Positions 23,402 to 37,430 are shown, counted from the first letter of the stretch. The stretch is 64,000 bases of DNA from Isoetes taiwanensis (GCA_021234155.1 JAJEKV010000002.1:37445107-37509106), one strand, 5' to 3'. A program made the numbers and translations. Notes: generated by a model not told the origin, from the sequence alone.

Positions 23402-23830
23402 TTAATAGACACCTTTTCTCTGATCAGCCAAAAACTTATTAAATTGCAACATATCATGATCATCAAGCTGGTATCTACCATTGTCTGGGTTATACGTTAA
23501 AGAAGCTAGTGCTATCACGGAATCTAATGAGATTGATTGATTGTCTGATAGATCAAAACTGTACCACAACCTTCTACCTGCTTTATACTCATTATAGCAA
23601 GCCAAATTAAGCTCCATAGGGTATGATGGTCTGTCAACCAAATCTACTGGCTCTCTAGTTTCTTTCCATGCTCTTCCAAGTTTCCTATGCATACTAAGCA
23701 CTCTTTCCAAATACCATGATTGCATCATGTCTTTCTTCTTTCTGTTTCTTAGCTCTTTCTCACTCCTAACATCCATCTCAAAGTAGATTGCATAATCTGA
23801 CCCGATACCAAGAGAGGTCGTTGCATTCAT
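23402..23830 (-). CDS. Uncharacterised 142-aa ORF cut off at its 5' side by LINE C
   Basis: An open minus-strand frame with no internal stop, hydrophilic and well mixed in composition (SYPMELNLACYNEYKAGRRL, then YNPDNGRYQLDDHD, ending RKGVY). It looks more like a host exon than a repeat. The frame runs upstream of the first ATG (ISPKGKCMNATT) straight into the (AAT)n tail of LINE C, so the LINE seems to have landed in this coding region or next to it. I do not recognise the family. Confidence 0.35.
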   Translation of the reverse strand: MNATTSLGIGSDYAIYFEMDVRSEKELRNRKKKDMMQSWYLERVLSMHRKLGRAWKETREPVDLVDRPSYPMELNLACYNEYKAGRRLWYSFDLSDNQSISLDSVIALASLTYNPDNGRYQLDDHDMLQFNKFLADQRKGVY

Positions 23831-23848
23831 GCACTTGCCCTTAGGGCT

Positions 23849-26290
<2,442 letters not shown>

Positions 26291-27179
26291 AGAGCAGTTC
26301 ACACTCAAGTACATCTGCACTTATATAGGATTTGAATTCTTGCTTGAATGGCTAGTCTTAGCCTCCTTAGAGTGGTCTGCAGCAAACAACCCAGAAATTC
26401 AGCAAATGAGGCACTTAATAGGTAATAAATTAAAGTCGTATTTAATTAAAGTGGGACTCATTCCATTCCCACTTTTTTTGGGAACCCTGTTAATTTACAC
26501 AAAAAGAAGCACCCCAACCAAATCACATAATTGGAATTTTTGTCTATTAGTGTGCATCCAAGCTTTTCTTCCAAACTTGGATAGCATGTCGAGAACAAGA
26601 ACAATGCAACGCAATATAGAATTTCATTACGCCTTGAAACCAAAGTTCTAATTGAAAAAGATTCTTAGTTGAACATTTTGGCTCTATTTTCTTAGATGGG
26701 TAGACAATAGATCACAAATTCCAACAAAAATTAAGCAAATTGTTTACTTAATCACCCAAAAATACTAGTTTTGAAATACCTTATATTTATAAATGGGCTC
26801 ATTACAATATATATTACAGTGGGTGAAGAGACCATAGTGGTGATATGGGCACAATGATTACACCCTCTTCACACATGAACCACCTAGTGCAAAGGGTCGT
26901 GGAGCTCTCTCTAGTCACCCGAGGCAACTTTATGGGGCTTTATAGAAATTTATATGAGGAGTTCCTTTATGGGCCACGTGCTTGTATGTCCAACCGATGT
27001 CACCACCCTCTTCTCGCCTCCTTTATTCAATGAACGGGTCTTTCCATTGCTCCCAAGCATGTATTATCTGGTCGGAATAAGGACTGTAAAAGACATAATT
27101 AAGCTAGTCAAGTGATGCTACATGCAAAAATAAAAAATAAACACAGTTCTTAATGGCGATTTTGGAAAATACAGGGCAT
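26291..27179. other. Unassigned region
   Basis: A 103-codon plus frame (26340-26651) overlaps a 61-codon minus frame. Neither shows a known domain. No element ends seen. Confidence 0.35.
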
Positions 27180-27640
27180 GAGAAAGGCAGCTCGGGAGGG
27201 AAAAACACGGAAGGCGAATGAAAAGGCTCAAGCGAAAAACACAAGTTTTTGAGAATGGAAGGCCTTTCTCGACTCGCTGAAGAAAGTCGAAACTCAAAGC
27301 AAAAACCTTGAGTTTTAGGGATCGAAGGCCTTTCTCGGGCGGCTCAAAGTGAAAAACGAAGTTTTGAGGGTCGAAAAGGTCTTTCTCGACTCCGCGAGAA
27401 AGGCACTCAAAGCCGAAAAACCGCGTGGGTTTAGGATCGAGGAGGCCTTTCTCGACTCAAAAGTGAAAAGGCAATCCAAAAGCCGAAACAGTGTTTTAGA
27501 AATTCGGAAGGCCTTTCTCCGACTTCGCGAATCGAAAAGCACTTAAAAGACAAAATGCAAGTTTGAGGGCCTTTCTCGACTCGCGAGTCGAAAAAAAGCG
27601 TACCTTTCAAAAAGGGCAATTTCAAAGCTCAGAGTCCGAA
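27180..27640. repeat. Degenerate ~62-bp minisatellite with a palindromic core
   Basis: The core ggcctttctcgactcg recurs, with variants, at about 27262, 27329, 27380, 27446, 27508 and 27568 (steps 51-67 bp), alternating with tcaaagccgaaaa-type blocks. The last unit carries the perfect palindrome CGACTCGCGAGTCG. Long frames on both strands (27315-27542 minus, 27349-27546 plus) are translations of the repeat. Confidence 0.8.
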
Positions 27641-29097
27641 GGTCGAAAATGAATAACCTTCAAACATCCTATGTATTTTCTATGAAAAAATACCCTCCCC
27701 ATAAATTTTTTTTTTTTTTTTTTTTTTGAGGGTATGAATATGTTATATTATAGAGAAAGTGTTTCCATGAAAAATAGGCCCTCCCCATGTGTTATCTATG
27801 GACACATATCCAATGGACCCTCCCCCTTTTAATGGACCATACCATATAGCTATATGAAGAGGGGACCATTGGGCTCATATTTAGCTATGTAAAGAGTAAT
27901 GCCTAATGCACATGTAAATAGCAACATATGCACCTATAATGCACATTATAACCTATGAGAGCCTATTAGACCTATGCATTGTCCCCATTTTGTGTCTTGA
28001 ACCTTCAAAATGGGTTAAACAAGGTGTAAATTATATCATGATCTTCGCAAAGTTAAATTTTTATCTTAGAATAAGAATATATTCCTAGAAAACGTGCACC
28101 ATGGCAAAATATGGGGACACGTCAAAATATAATCCTATATTATTAGCATTTATTTTACACTTTCTTTTTCAACGTATTATTTTACCCTTTTTTTTCTAAT
28201 ACCCCGCCTTTTTTTCCCGCCCATGCTTGAATTTTAAAATCATTTATTTTCCCGCCCATGCTTGAATTTTAAAATCATTTATTTTACACTTTCTTTTTCA
28301 ACGTATTATTTTACCCCAAAAAAAAACTGAACCTTTTGAAATTCTCAAGTTTATCCAAAAAAGGCCAATTTTAAGAGCATGGTGTTTTTTTAAAGGGAAT
28401 CTTTGAAACGAGAGTTCTGCAACACTCCCGTTTCATTTGCAACCTTGTTCATGAAACCAGGGCTTCACAATGACATTTTTTTTTTGTTATCAATATAGGC
28501 ATATGAAGATTAGGCCCTAACTTATGCCCGACAATGTCGAGCACACATTTACTAGTTTTATCATTTTTGAATTCGAAAATGGTTTATGTTTCGTGCTACA
28601 TGTAGCAAACTCACTATCGCCAAAAATACAATGTCGCATACCCAAAAGGAGTTTAGCTATATGCCTCAAACCCCATGGAACTTTATGCAAACAACCCTTA
28701 TGTCAAACCACACTCGGCCAAGGCCGCCGCGAACATTTCTTTGACTCGCTATTAATATCAAACATTTAGTAATACATCGTTTGCTAATTGCTTAATACTC
28801 TACTTCTATTAGTCCAATGCTACTTAACAATATCTAAGCAAACTCTGGACCCGATTTTTTGCCTATTTTACGAACATGAGGCATAAGAAACAAATATTGT
28901 TATAGCTAAGCTCATAGTTATTATAAGACATTGTCTAGATTAACACCATTGCAAGTTAAGAAAAAAGTAGCCTAAAACAGATTTGGATCAACAACTTAAT
29001 CTCCTTTCTAACATATGTCCGTCATATGTCCTCAAGGATGCTGCCAATGTGGCATGGCATAAAAAATACTATTTATCTATCTCTCCCATTCATGTAG
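27641..29097. other. Unassigned region with short duplications
   Basis: A T-run lies at about 27707-27727. The block cccgcccatgcttgaatttt is tandemly repeated (about 28218 and 28251, 33-bp period). An approximately 40-bp block ending ttcaacgtattattttaccc occurs near 28147 and 28276. The 81-codon frame at 28524-28769 (+) overlaps a segment similar to 16.2 kb and is probably repeat-derived. Confidence 0.45.
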
Positions 29098-29219
29098 GGG
29101 CAACAATGAAGCTATGTTTGATTAGCAATTGTTTGAGAGCATCAAAAGCCGTTGGATTTAGGGCAACAATCAAGATATGCTTGATTAGCAATTGCTTGAG
29201 AGCCAAAAGTAGTTGGATT
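29098..29219. repeat. 63-bp tandem duplication, two copies
   Basis: gggcaacaat(g/c)aag(c/a)tatg(t/c)t begins at 29098 and 29161, followed by gattagcaattg(t/c)ttgagagc in both copies. The ORF running through (28983-29282) reads the repeat and shows no known domain. Confidence 0.8.
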
Positions 29220-29423
29220 TCCTCGGTGAAAGGAGTAAGCACTAAGGAACTATGTGTTAACATCATTCTTATTTTTCTATAAGTAACTAGTAATGATGCC
29301 CAGCGTTGCTGGACATAAGTTGGGAATTTGTGTGGAGGAAAACCTATTCAGCTCAGACTCCTTTTCATAAATCTAATATAATAGAAACTAGGCCCAGTAT
29401 TGCTGAGCTTTAAGAGGTTTTTG

Positions 29424-30822
29424 TGCATTCGACACCTCCCTCTTCCCTTTGCCTTTACTCTATCTTGCATTTCTCTTTTCCCTCGTTTTTCTACACACTT
29501 TTCTTTTTCCGTTTCCCTTTTTTCTCATTTTTCCTCTACACGTCTTTTTTTCCCCTTCTCTTTTTTTTTTTGTTTTTTTTACCCCCTTCTCGCTTCTCTT
29601 CCCTTTCCTTTCCCCTTTCCCTTTTTCCCTTCGTTTTTTTTTCATCCTTTCCCCGCCCTTCCCATCTTTCCCCTTCCTTTTCCTTTTCCTTTTCACTTTC
29701 TTTTTTCCCATGCACTTTTTCCGTTCTCTTTTCCTCACCTTTTCATGTGCCCCTTTTCCTCCTTCCCCCATCCTCTTCCTCTTTATCCCTTTCCATTTTC
29801 CGCTTCTCTTTTCCCATTTCCCTCTCGCCTTTTCCTCGTCCCGTTTTCCCTTCCCTTCTCCCATTTTCGCCTTCCTTTTCCTTTTTCCTTTCTCTTCCCT
29901 TTTCATTCTTTCGCTACCCTTTCGCTTTTCCTAGTACCCCTTTTCCCTTTCCTTTCCCCCTTCTTTTTTATTTTCTCTTTCCTTATGCCTCTTTTCATTC
30001 CCTTTTCTCTACCTTTTTTTATGTGCCCCTTTTCCTCCTTTCCCTATCCCTTTTTTCCCTTTTCCTCTTTTTTTTTTTTCCTTTTCCCATGCTCTTTTTC
30101 CCCTTTCCTCACCCTTTCCCTCTTCCCTTTTTCCCGTGCCCTTTTCCCCTTCCTCTTCTTCTTTTTCAATTCCTTGATCCTCATCCTTCTCCTGTTCCCC
30201 TTTCCCCCCTCCTTTTCCTTCTTTTTTGACCCTTTTTCTCTTTTTCTTTCTCGGTCTTTTTTCTATTTCCTTTTCCTGATAGACTTTTTCTTTTCCGTTT
30301 TCCTCCTTTCCCGATCCTTTCTCTCTTCCTCTTTTACTCGTGCCTTTTTGTTCCCTTTCCTTTCCCCTTTCTCCCTTCCTTTCCTTTTCCCATGCCCTTT
30401 CCACATTTGTTTTCTTTCCTTTTTTTCCATGCCCGTTTCCTCTTTTCCCCCACCCTTTCCCTCTTCCCCTTTTCTTTTTGCCATGTCTTTTTTTCGCTTC
30501 CTTTTTTCCCTTTCTTCGCCCTTCTCCTCTTCCATTTTTTCTTTTGCCCTTTTCCCCTTCCCTTTTCTCATTTCCCTCTTCCCTTTTTCTAATGCCCTTT
30601 TTCCAGATTCTATTTCCTCCTTTGGCCCGCCCTTTTTCTTTCTCCTTTCACTTTCCCTTTTTCCATGCCCCTTTTTCCTTCCCTTCTCCCAATCCTTTTC
30701 CTTTTCCCTTTTTTCCCTGCCCTTTTCCTCATTTTTCCAACCTTTCACTCTTTTCCATTTCTCGATGCCCCTTTTCCCTTCCCTTTCCCTCTCTCTTTTT
30801 CTTTTCCCATGCCATTTTTGGG
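29424..30822. repeat. 1.4-kb polypyrimidine tract / degenerate ~48-bp minisatellite
   Basis: The plus strand is almost entirely C and T (cccttttcc blocks). A marker of the type ttcc(c)atgccctttttcc recurs at spacings near 48-52 bp or multiples (about 30087, 30135, 30338, 30390, 30428, 30481, 30590, 30663, 30761, 30808). All stop codons require a purine here, so every frame stays open. The 498-codon plus frame and the Lys/Glu/Arg-rich minus frames are artefacts. Homopurine-homopyrimidine DNA of this kind can form triplex (H-DNA). Confidence 0.9.
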
Positions 30823-32654
30823 TTTCCCCTAGGGGGGCAAACCCTCGTTTATGTGGGTTTGTAGCATATCTCAGGTATATGCTGGAATATACCTAGGATA
30901 TCTTGGTGGCGCTAAAACCCATTCTTCCCCGTGAGCGGTCACCGCGTTGTGGGCGGCTTCGTGTTTGAAACCGCCCTACCGGAACGGACCTCCTCTTGAT
31001 CTGTCTCGGATGTAGAAGAAGGTGAGATCCTCTCGCCGGGGCTGCTTCCATCTGGCGAAGCGGGAAATCGAAATGGATTCTTTTGCCTATCCAAATTGAT
31101 TTTTGAAACACTAACCAATGCACGCTTTGACAGATGCAAAATTCAAGAATAAATTGGACGGATGGAGGGTCTCTTTTGCGTAAAGCCATTAGGCGGCAAA
31201 CAGCCACAAGAAGCTACACTTTCTTTTTGTGTTGCAGATGGGGATTATATCAGGTGCCGCATTTTCTTTTTGTGGCCTTATATCCTTTCCACTCGAGCTT
31301 CTTTTTTATTCCTTCTTAAAGATTATGCATCTCAACCAGCCCAAACGTATTGTACCAGGGATGATGCCACCAAGAAGATAAGGTGGAAGGTCCATTTTAG
31401 GAAGTTTTCTGAAAGGTAATTTGTAATCTTTAGTCCTCCGCTTTTTTGTTTCCTGTTCTATGTATAATTAATATCAAATAGTTTGTTTTCGTGAGAATCC
31501 TTATGTATTTGTTGGCTACCATTAGATTGCATTATTTCGTTATGACATCTATGCGAAGGGTGTCCTCAATGTACGTGTTCGCCTCTTTATAACCTTTCTT
31601 TTCTCTTTTATGTGGTTTATGTTAGGAAAGATGACTTAACCAGAGTATTTGGCCAAACTATCTACTGACCCATGCAAGAACGGTTGCGCGATAATGAATG
31701 AACCTAGTCAAGTGCAAAAAGGCTTCTACTTCTTTTTGTGTTCTCATGGATCAATGTTTTTTGCTTCCTCGGAAACCAACAAATTGTTGTGTTGAACCTT
31801 CTAACGCTTTTAATATTCTCATGGATATGCAAGAAAAAAAAAAAAAATGTCATTTGAAGGACATAAAAATTAACGCCAAGCATGATACTATGTTTGCTTG
31901 TGTGTCTCTCTCGAGGGAGCGAATTAGAATTTTCCAAATGTGGAGGAATAATACTGAATTTTAGTTGAGGGGCCCCCGCAAAGAACTTCATCCACGCTTT
32001 GTAATGTGTTGCTTATCTTTGCTTGCGTCTTGTTTAATTTTTAAATACTCACACCATCCGCACCCAAGCCATGCTATAGTGGGGTCTTTTCTTTTAGCGC
32101 TCAAGCATGTTGGCCTTTTATAGCGATCCGGATGCGGATTATATTTTGGATAGAGTCAAGAAGGCCTATGATGAACTTAAGTCTTCGATCATTACAGCTG
32201 TGTTTTCCCGACAGGTAATTGTTGCAAATTAACCATTATGGAGTGTAACATGTCCCATCTAAAGAATGCCAAAGAGTTGTATGACATTGTCAATCTCCGC
32301 AATTTCTGATGCTGATACGTTATTTGCTCCAGGAACTGCTCGAAGATGTAAAGACAAAACTTATGGGCATAAATGAGCATGAAAATTATATGAATGGATG
32401 TTCAAAACAATTTATGTCTTTTCCATGGGTGGCTACCTCGACCCCCTTGCTTTCTTTGCAACAAGTATTATCTGTGTGCTCCCTTTATCAGTCATCAAAG
32501 TCTTATTTTCTTAAGAAATTACATTGTTTTTATTTATGTAGGTCAATGGAAGAGATGTTGTCTTTAAGCTGGGAGAAGCTGCTTTGTTACAAGCTAAAGC
32601 AGAATCGTACCAATATGACATTTTGCTTGCCATGGCACTATCAAAGGCACACTT
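30823..32654. other. Unassigned region with short plus-strand frames
   Basis: Starts GC-rich (30900-31080), with a frame containing SDVEEGEILSPG. Later plus frames (31162-31419, 31698-31964, 32309-32722) show no family. Splice-like sites (ttgtgttgcag at about 31230-31240) are visible but no consistent gene model can be built. It could be decayed gene or retroelement sequence. Confidence 0.35.
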
Positions 32655-33112
32655 CTAGCCATAGCTCTTTTCCAAATTTATATATCTCAAAACTACAATA
32701 TATAGATGCTTATCAATCTTGAGACCCCACATTTCCATTCTGTGGTACAATTCAAGTGCAGTCTCATCTTGTCCAAGTTTAACATATCCACAAACAATTG
32801 CTGCCCATGTATATCCAGTTGGCTTTAAGATGGTTCCAAAAGCATTCCATGATAAAGGAACACTCAAATTAGATGATCATTAAGAACATGATCTGTTTGA
32901 AATCCACCAATGAAAAGAACCAACAGGATTATCCTACCCAAATAAAGATTTTTGCGTTCTTTACACTTCGAGAATAATATTTTCAATCGGGTCCCACCGA
33001 TTGGAATTTGTTGTCTAACCATAAACCGTATCATCCGCCGGGCTTGCTCCAATTCGAATTCGAACACGCAAGCGATTTGGGTATTGTAGAAATGCTGAGC
33101 CAGTAGAAACAA
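32655..33112 (-). pseudogene. Pentatricopeptide-repeat (PPR) protein relic
   Basis: The minus frame at 32867-32655 contains YTWAAIVCGYVKLGQDETAL followed by ELYHRM and, after WGLKID, an IVVLR end: one complete PPR motif of the type that binds RNA in plant organelles. Upstream on the same strand (33112-32864) GGFQTDHVLNDHLI fits the end of a preceding L-type repeat. The frames differ and stops intervene. Normal PPR proteins carry many repeats, so this is a short, dead fragment. Confidence 0.65.
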
Positions 33113-33459
33113 GGAAGTGCAGTTGCTTGGGAGCCTAAATCCAGCTTTTGGTGGATAATCACATCTATGGCAATGGTATCATTTGGCATTACTATATCCA
33201 CTACTATAGTTCTTCCGAGTTTGGATAGGTAGTGTTTGCGCTGAAGGTATGATTTAGGGTGCATCATTGGAGAAGAATCACAGGTTGTTATACCCAAGGA
33301 TCACATCATTTTTCTATGAGGATGTATACAATCGATTATTACAAAATACTAGAAATTGTCCATACTATGGTTTGATTCTGTACATACAATAGGTATACTA
33401 TACAATTTTGTTTCCCAGTGCTTTTAAGCAGAGTTTCATTAAAGTTGGAATTCTGAAGA

Positions 33460-33805
33460 CAAGTTGGAATATTTTTTATATAGTATACCTTGGAGGGTTA
33501 TGTATACCTCAATACTTATAGTATGGTTATGTGTATTACAAAAGGTTATGTATACCTGTTGCATACTAGTATACCTCAATACTAGTATACATAATATGTG
33601 TATTACAAAAGGTTATGTATACCTGATAACAATAAGATTACAATAAGATAACAATAAGAGTACAACCAGATTACAATAAGATAACAAGTACTATTATTTT
33701 ACTATTACTTATATTACTGGTTATGTGTATTACAAAAGGTTATGTGTACCGCTTGTATACTAACACAACCAGATTACAATAAGATAACAAGTAATATTAT
33801 TCTTC
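33460..33805. repeat. AT-rich local repeat cluster
   Basis: gttatgtgtattacaaaagg occurs at about 33523 and 33721, with a close variant near 33595. The block agattacaataagataacaa occurs at about 33669 and 33772, with shorter forms between. tatacct/agtatac palindromic pieces lie at 33570-33595. Not coding. Confidence 0.75.
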
Positions 33806-33829
33806 TACTATTACTCTGAATGATCAGAA

Positions 33830-34066
33830 CCAGCGTATATGCCCGAGAGATCCTTTCGATCATGAACATTTGATACTCCCTATTCCACGGAGATGGATGA
33901 TAACATCGACGGGATCGATAATGGCGAGGGATTGAGAGCAACAAAGGTGGTGAGCCGGGCTTCAAGCTGTATATCTCGCCAAGGCACCGCTTGAAGTCCT
34001 CATGATTCATCTTGCAAGTGATAGAATCACGCTTCAAGACCAGAATACGCCATAGCTAGATGAGAG
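33830..34066 (-). pseudogene. Possible third, inverted copy of the 34-35-kb small-ORF cassette
   Basis: On the minus strand a start-like segment (ctctcatctagctATGG, ATG about 34055) and a later block (gttatcatccatct, about 33910) resemble the start and 3' coding block of the direct copies at 34316 and 34958. Similarity is patchy and judged by eye. No function is recognised. Confidence 0.3.
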
Positions 34067-34102
34067 GCCAATGTTGCCGCGACTCGGCAATTTGATGTAT
34101 AT

Positions 34103-34198
34103 TTATACCCACCAAAATTATTGATGGTATATACCCACCAAAATTATTGATGGTATATACTCACCAAAATTATTGATAGTATATACATAGAAATTATT
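34103..34198. repeat. 26-bp tandem repeat, about 3.3 copies
   Basis: The unit caccaaaattattgatggta with tatac linkers repeats at 34111, 34137 and 34163, exactly 26 bp apart, with a decayed partial copy after. It sits just upstream of the first TATA cassette. Confidence 0.85.
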
Positions 34199-34241
34199 GG
34201 ATCATATACATGTATGGTACCGTCGATAAAGGCAATGAACA

Positions 34242-34561
34242 CCAATAATTCACATCAATAATCTTACTTCACTATAAAAGCAGCTCCATCCGGTGGTAGA
34301 GCTCATTCATCTCCCATGGCTTCCTTGCCCGATCGTCCGAGAACATCCGGATCCTTTCGGTGCTACCTTAGCTATAATGATCTCAGGTGAATGCTACTGA
34401 AAATGGTATCAAACTTGATCCATGGTCGCACCCAAAGCAGATGGTCCCGCGAAAGTGCTTGCAAGAAGCTCACTCGTGTTAAGGTCCACCTTTATTGGCT
34501 TCCCAATGAGAGATCTATGAGCTTGAATAGCATCACGCGCTTTGATGTTGATGATGAGTGA
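34242..34561 (+). pseudogene. Small TATA-driven ORF, copy 1 of a direct duplication
   Basis: TATAAAAG at 34273-34280 lies 43 bp before ATG 34316 (CCCATGG context). The frame MASLPDRPRTSG... meets a stop at about 34388, then continues in the same frame to RVKVHLYWLPNERSMSL and DVDDE-stop at about 34561. The latter block is conserved in copy 2. The stop may be a mutation, or an intron starting at CAG|GTGAAT may remove it. Family unknown. Confidence 0.4.
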
Positions 34562-34639
34562 ATCAGATCCGCTAAGGATATAATAATGACATGAGTACCT
34601 AACTATGCAAGTCAGTCTTTAATTTCAATCACACCTATA

Positions 34640-34865
34640 TTAGTCAAGCGGCAATGACGAGTGAATCATCGATGATATGTATACATTAAGGATATAATAA
34701 TATAAGCACTTATGATTTGTGTATCCGTTAAGGATATATAATAATATAAGCATAGTGAATATTAGTTGATGTATAGAATCTAGTACATGATAGAATCGCA
34801 TCTGCATTGAAGTACATGATACTTTGTATACGCATTCTGCAGTACATGATACTTGTATACGCTCA
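34640..34865. repeat. AT-rich short tandem repeats between the two cassettes
   Basis: taaggatata(ta)ataatataagca occurs twice, with a shorter form near 34565. agtacatgatact(t)tgtatacgc occurs twice (about 34815 and 34841). Not coding. Confidence 0.7.
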
Positions 34866-34884
34866 ATGATGGCGCTACACCACC

Positions 34885-35212
34885 CCAATAATTCACATCA
34901 ATAATTTTACTTCACTATAAAAACAGCTCCATTCTGGCTGGAGGTCATTCATCTCCCATGGATTATTTGCCTTCTTCTATTCACCACATCGAGGCTTATC
35001 AAGTGCTCAATGAGCCACTCGATCTTGTTGGTTGCCTAGACAGCATCTTCTTCTTGATCCCCACCGCTAAGAAAAGCTTTGGGCCGAGATTCATTGCCCT
35101 CGTCCAATTCGTGTTATGATCCATCTGATTTGGCTCCCCGAAAGCATGAGCTATGAGATATCGTGGATCACTACTACGCATCCTGAAGATGAATGAATCA
35201 CTGCTTCAACAT
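34885..35212 (+). pseudogene. Small TATA-driven ORF, copy 2 of a direct duplication
   Basis: The promoter segment (ccaataattcacatcaataat, then cactataaaa) repeats copy 1 at a 643-bp offset. TATAAAAA at 34916-34923 lies 42 bp before ATG 34958. The frame MDYLPSSIHHIEAYQVL runs to a stop at about 35119. The conserved 3' block (RVMIHLIWLPESMSYEIS...PEDE-stop, about 35105-35212) lies in a different frame, so a frameshift has occurred. Family unknown. Confidence 0.4.
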
Positions 35213-35261
35213 ATAAGCACTTCGACCATCTTATCTATGAATCATGTATGCATTTATATTT

Positions 35262-35372
35262 TAAAGATGTAAAGAGTTATATATGATCACAAATATAGTA
35301 ATGTACAAGATCTTATGTATTAAGATGAAAGATATGTATTACAAGTACAAGATCTCATGTATTAAGATGAAC
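35262..35372. repeat. Short tandem duplication
   Basis: tacaagatct(t/c)atgtattaagatga occurs at about 35305 and 35350. Not coding. Confidence 0.65.
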
Positions 35373-35409
35373 AATGTGCTATGTCTTTCCACATGTCTAT
35401 AATATATTT

Positions 35410-37430
35410 CTAATTTGACTGTTTTTCGGCCTCTTGCCATTGGCATCCTGCATAATGAATAGCATCTAAATTTTCATACCTTGAAGGATCGGAAGGATTA
35501 GGGGCATGGCGCTTAGTCAAGCAGCCTTTGTAGTCCCTCCAAAGAGGCTTCCACCAATGCATACAAAAAATATGGCCAAAATATGTAGATTCTCGGATCA
35601 AGAACAAAGATTCTCCTCTCGCATATCCCAACCAAGTGGGCGATGTTATCATCTCCGTGTCTGACTAGAACAAACATACCCTTTGTCACATGTACGCGAG
35701 GATCAAACTCTTCAAGAGGCAACACCGATCGACCATCCGGCCGGCCACAATAAGATGGTAAAGGTCGGTGACCAAGGCAGATACGCCGACCTCCGAACAA
35801 ATGCCGCTTTGTTCTAGAGGAGCTTGTCTTGTTTGTGGCCAAATGCATCATTTTGAGGACGCCATGAAGCAACATCCTCCAAAGAGATAAGAAGTCGGCT
35901 CCAATACTCAACACTTGCCGCGGTATTGCCTTGCAAACAAGCTACTTTCTTGATTCTTACATATGTCCTTCCATAGGGAGATGTATTTGTTGATGCTATC
36001 CTTCAACCCCCGAAGATCTTTCAATGTTGGTCTAGGAGGAATATTTTGTGGCACACACCACTTGGTATCATTGGCTGACCATGTTCATCCTCTTTCCACA
36101 TTCTAACTCCCTTAGAATCTGGCTGAAGCCACTTTATATGTGTAGGACGATTTTGTATTGCATAACGTGGCCAATCTCCCGCCATCTTAAATTTGAAGAG
36201 CAATGGTTCAAGATGCCCAACCGTTGTGCCCTTATCGGATGAATCCCTTCACAAAATCCTTCCAATTTGGAACTTCATCAATAAAGTATGGAATTGGGGA
36301 TTTTGCATTGCATTTGCTAAACAAGTAAAGTAGCTCGTAGTGTCAAAGCATCCCAATTAACTCATCAAGGTTGAAAAATTTCCAAATAAAGCATCAATAT
36401 CATCATGGGTGTGGCCGACCATCATAAAGCCCACTTGGATCTCATCAAAGACCTTAAGCCAAGTCAAATAAGATAAGTATGAAAAGACATACCTATTTTT
36501 GTTTTGCCCCACCGATTATCAAGTTGCAAATAGAGATTTCGGGAAGAGGGTTGAACACCTCGGGATTAGGTTGTAGTTGAAGTATTTGGCAATACTTCTC
36601 CCATGGAAGCAAGTTTGTTCTTCAAAGGATTGATGTCCTTGATCGCTTGCATCCATTTGCAATCTGGCAGCTTACTTCCACATAAGTCACCTATCTTGTC
36701 CTCTTGCACCAATTCCAAGTTATGCAATATTCTAGAAAGTGAACCAATGTGGAAGTTTGAATCATCTTTCCATAAATCAAGTGAAAAATGACCATAGGCA
36801 CGACCACCATGCCCATGAGTCAAAGCTCCTCAAAACCGCTTCTTCATCACCTCTCCTCCATACGATTTTGCTAGATGATGACTTCTAGGCACTAAAGTCT
36901 TAACCATCCATCTTATCATGTATTATACATAGATGATTTTCGAGAGACCGCCTGACAATGCTCTCAATGCCAATATTGACTTCTCGCAAGAGCGTTGTTC
37001 TAGCATATGAGCCCGACGTTGAATTGCAAGATTTCGCTCTCTCTTGTATCTTTTGTTTTTCCAGCTTTTGCTTAATTACCAATGCCAGATGTTGCATTTA
37101 GAGAAGGTCATTTTTTTGCAATGCTAACATCCGAAATTCCCTTTTCCATATACTATAAAAAGAGTTCAAGGCTACTGCTTGTTCCTCGTAAGCTCTTCAA
37201 CGATCGCCCCAACTTCTTTATGTATAAGCTTCTTATTAAGAATGGAAGGAAGCTTTATTATTTTCTCTTACATCATCTCTACCTCTTTTTGTTCCTATGG
37301 GGAATACTTTCAAAGATTCTCCTCGAATGAATCTGTCTAGCACACATTCTCGGTGGGGTGTAGTGGGATCTGGGCTTCTTAGAGCCAAGATACCATGTTC
37401 AGCTACCTTTGCACCCCGCTTCATATCTCT
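35410..37430 (-). pseudogene. DUF7869-like (VGHTHxDID) gene or transposon relic
   Basis: Minus-strand blocks occur in family order across frameshifts: IIHDKMDG and KTLVPR (about 36930-36880); THGHGGRAYGHFSLDLW and SNFHIGSLSRILHNLE (36823-36700); LYLQLDN, then NRYVFSYL and VGFMMVGHTHDDIDALF (about 36540-36365); IPYFIDEVPNWKDFVKGFIR (about 36290-36235); and GHLEPLLFKFK, IKWLQPD (36215-36100). A C-terminal part (35914-35410) follows. This order matches a widespread eukaryotic family annotated, as I recall, DUF7869, whose function is unclear and whose members often look transposon-like. At least four frame breaks make this copy a relic. Confidence 0.7.

Noticed and set aside
27315-27546. Two opposed 65-75-codon ORFs
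   Set aside because: Both are read from the 62-bp minisatellite.
29400-30896. 498-codon ORF and several long overlapping ORFs on both strands
   Set aside because: The tract lacks purines on the plus strand, so stop codons cannot arise. The products are only Phe/Pro/Ser/Leu or Lys/Glu/Arg strings.
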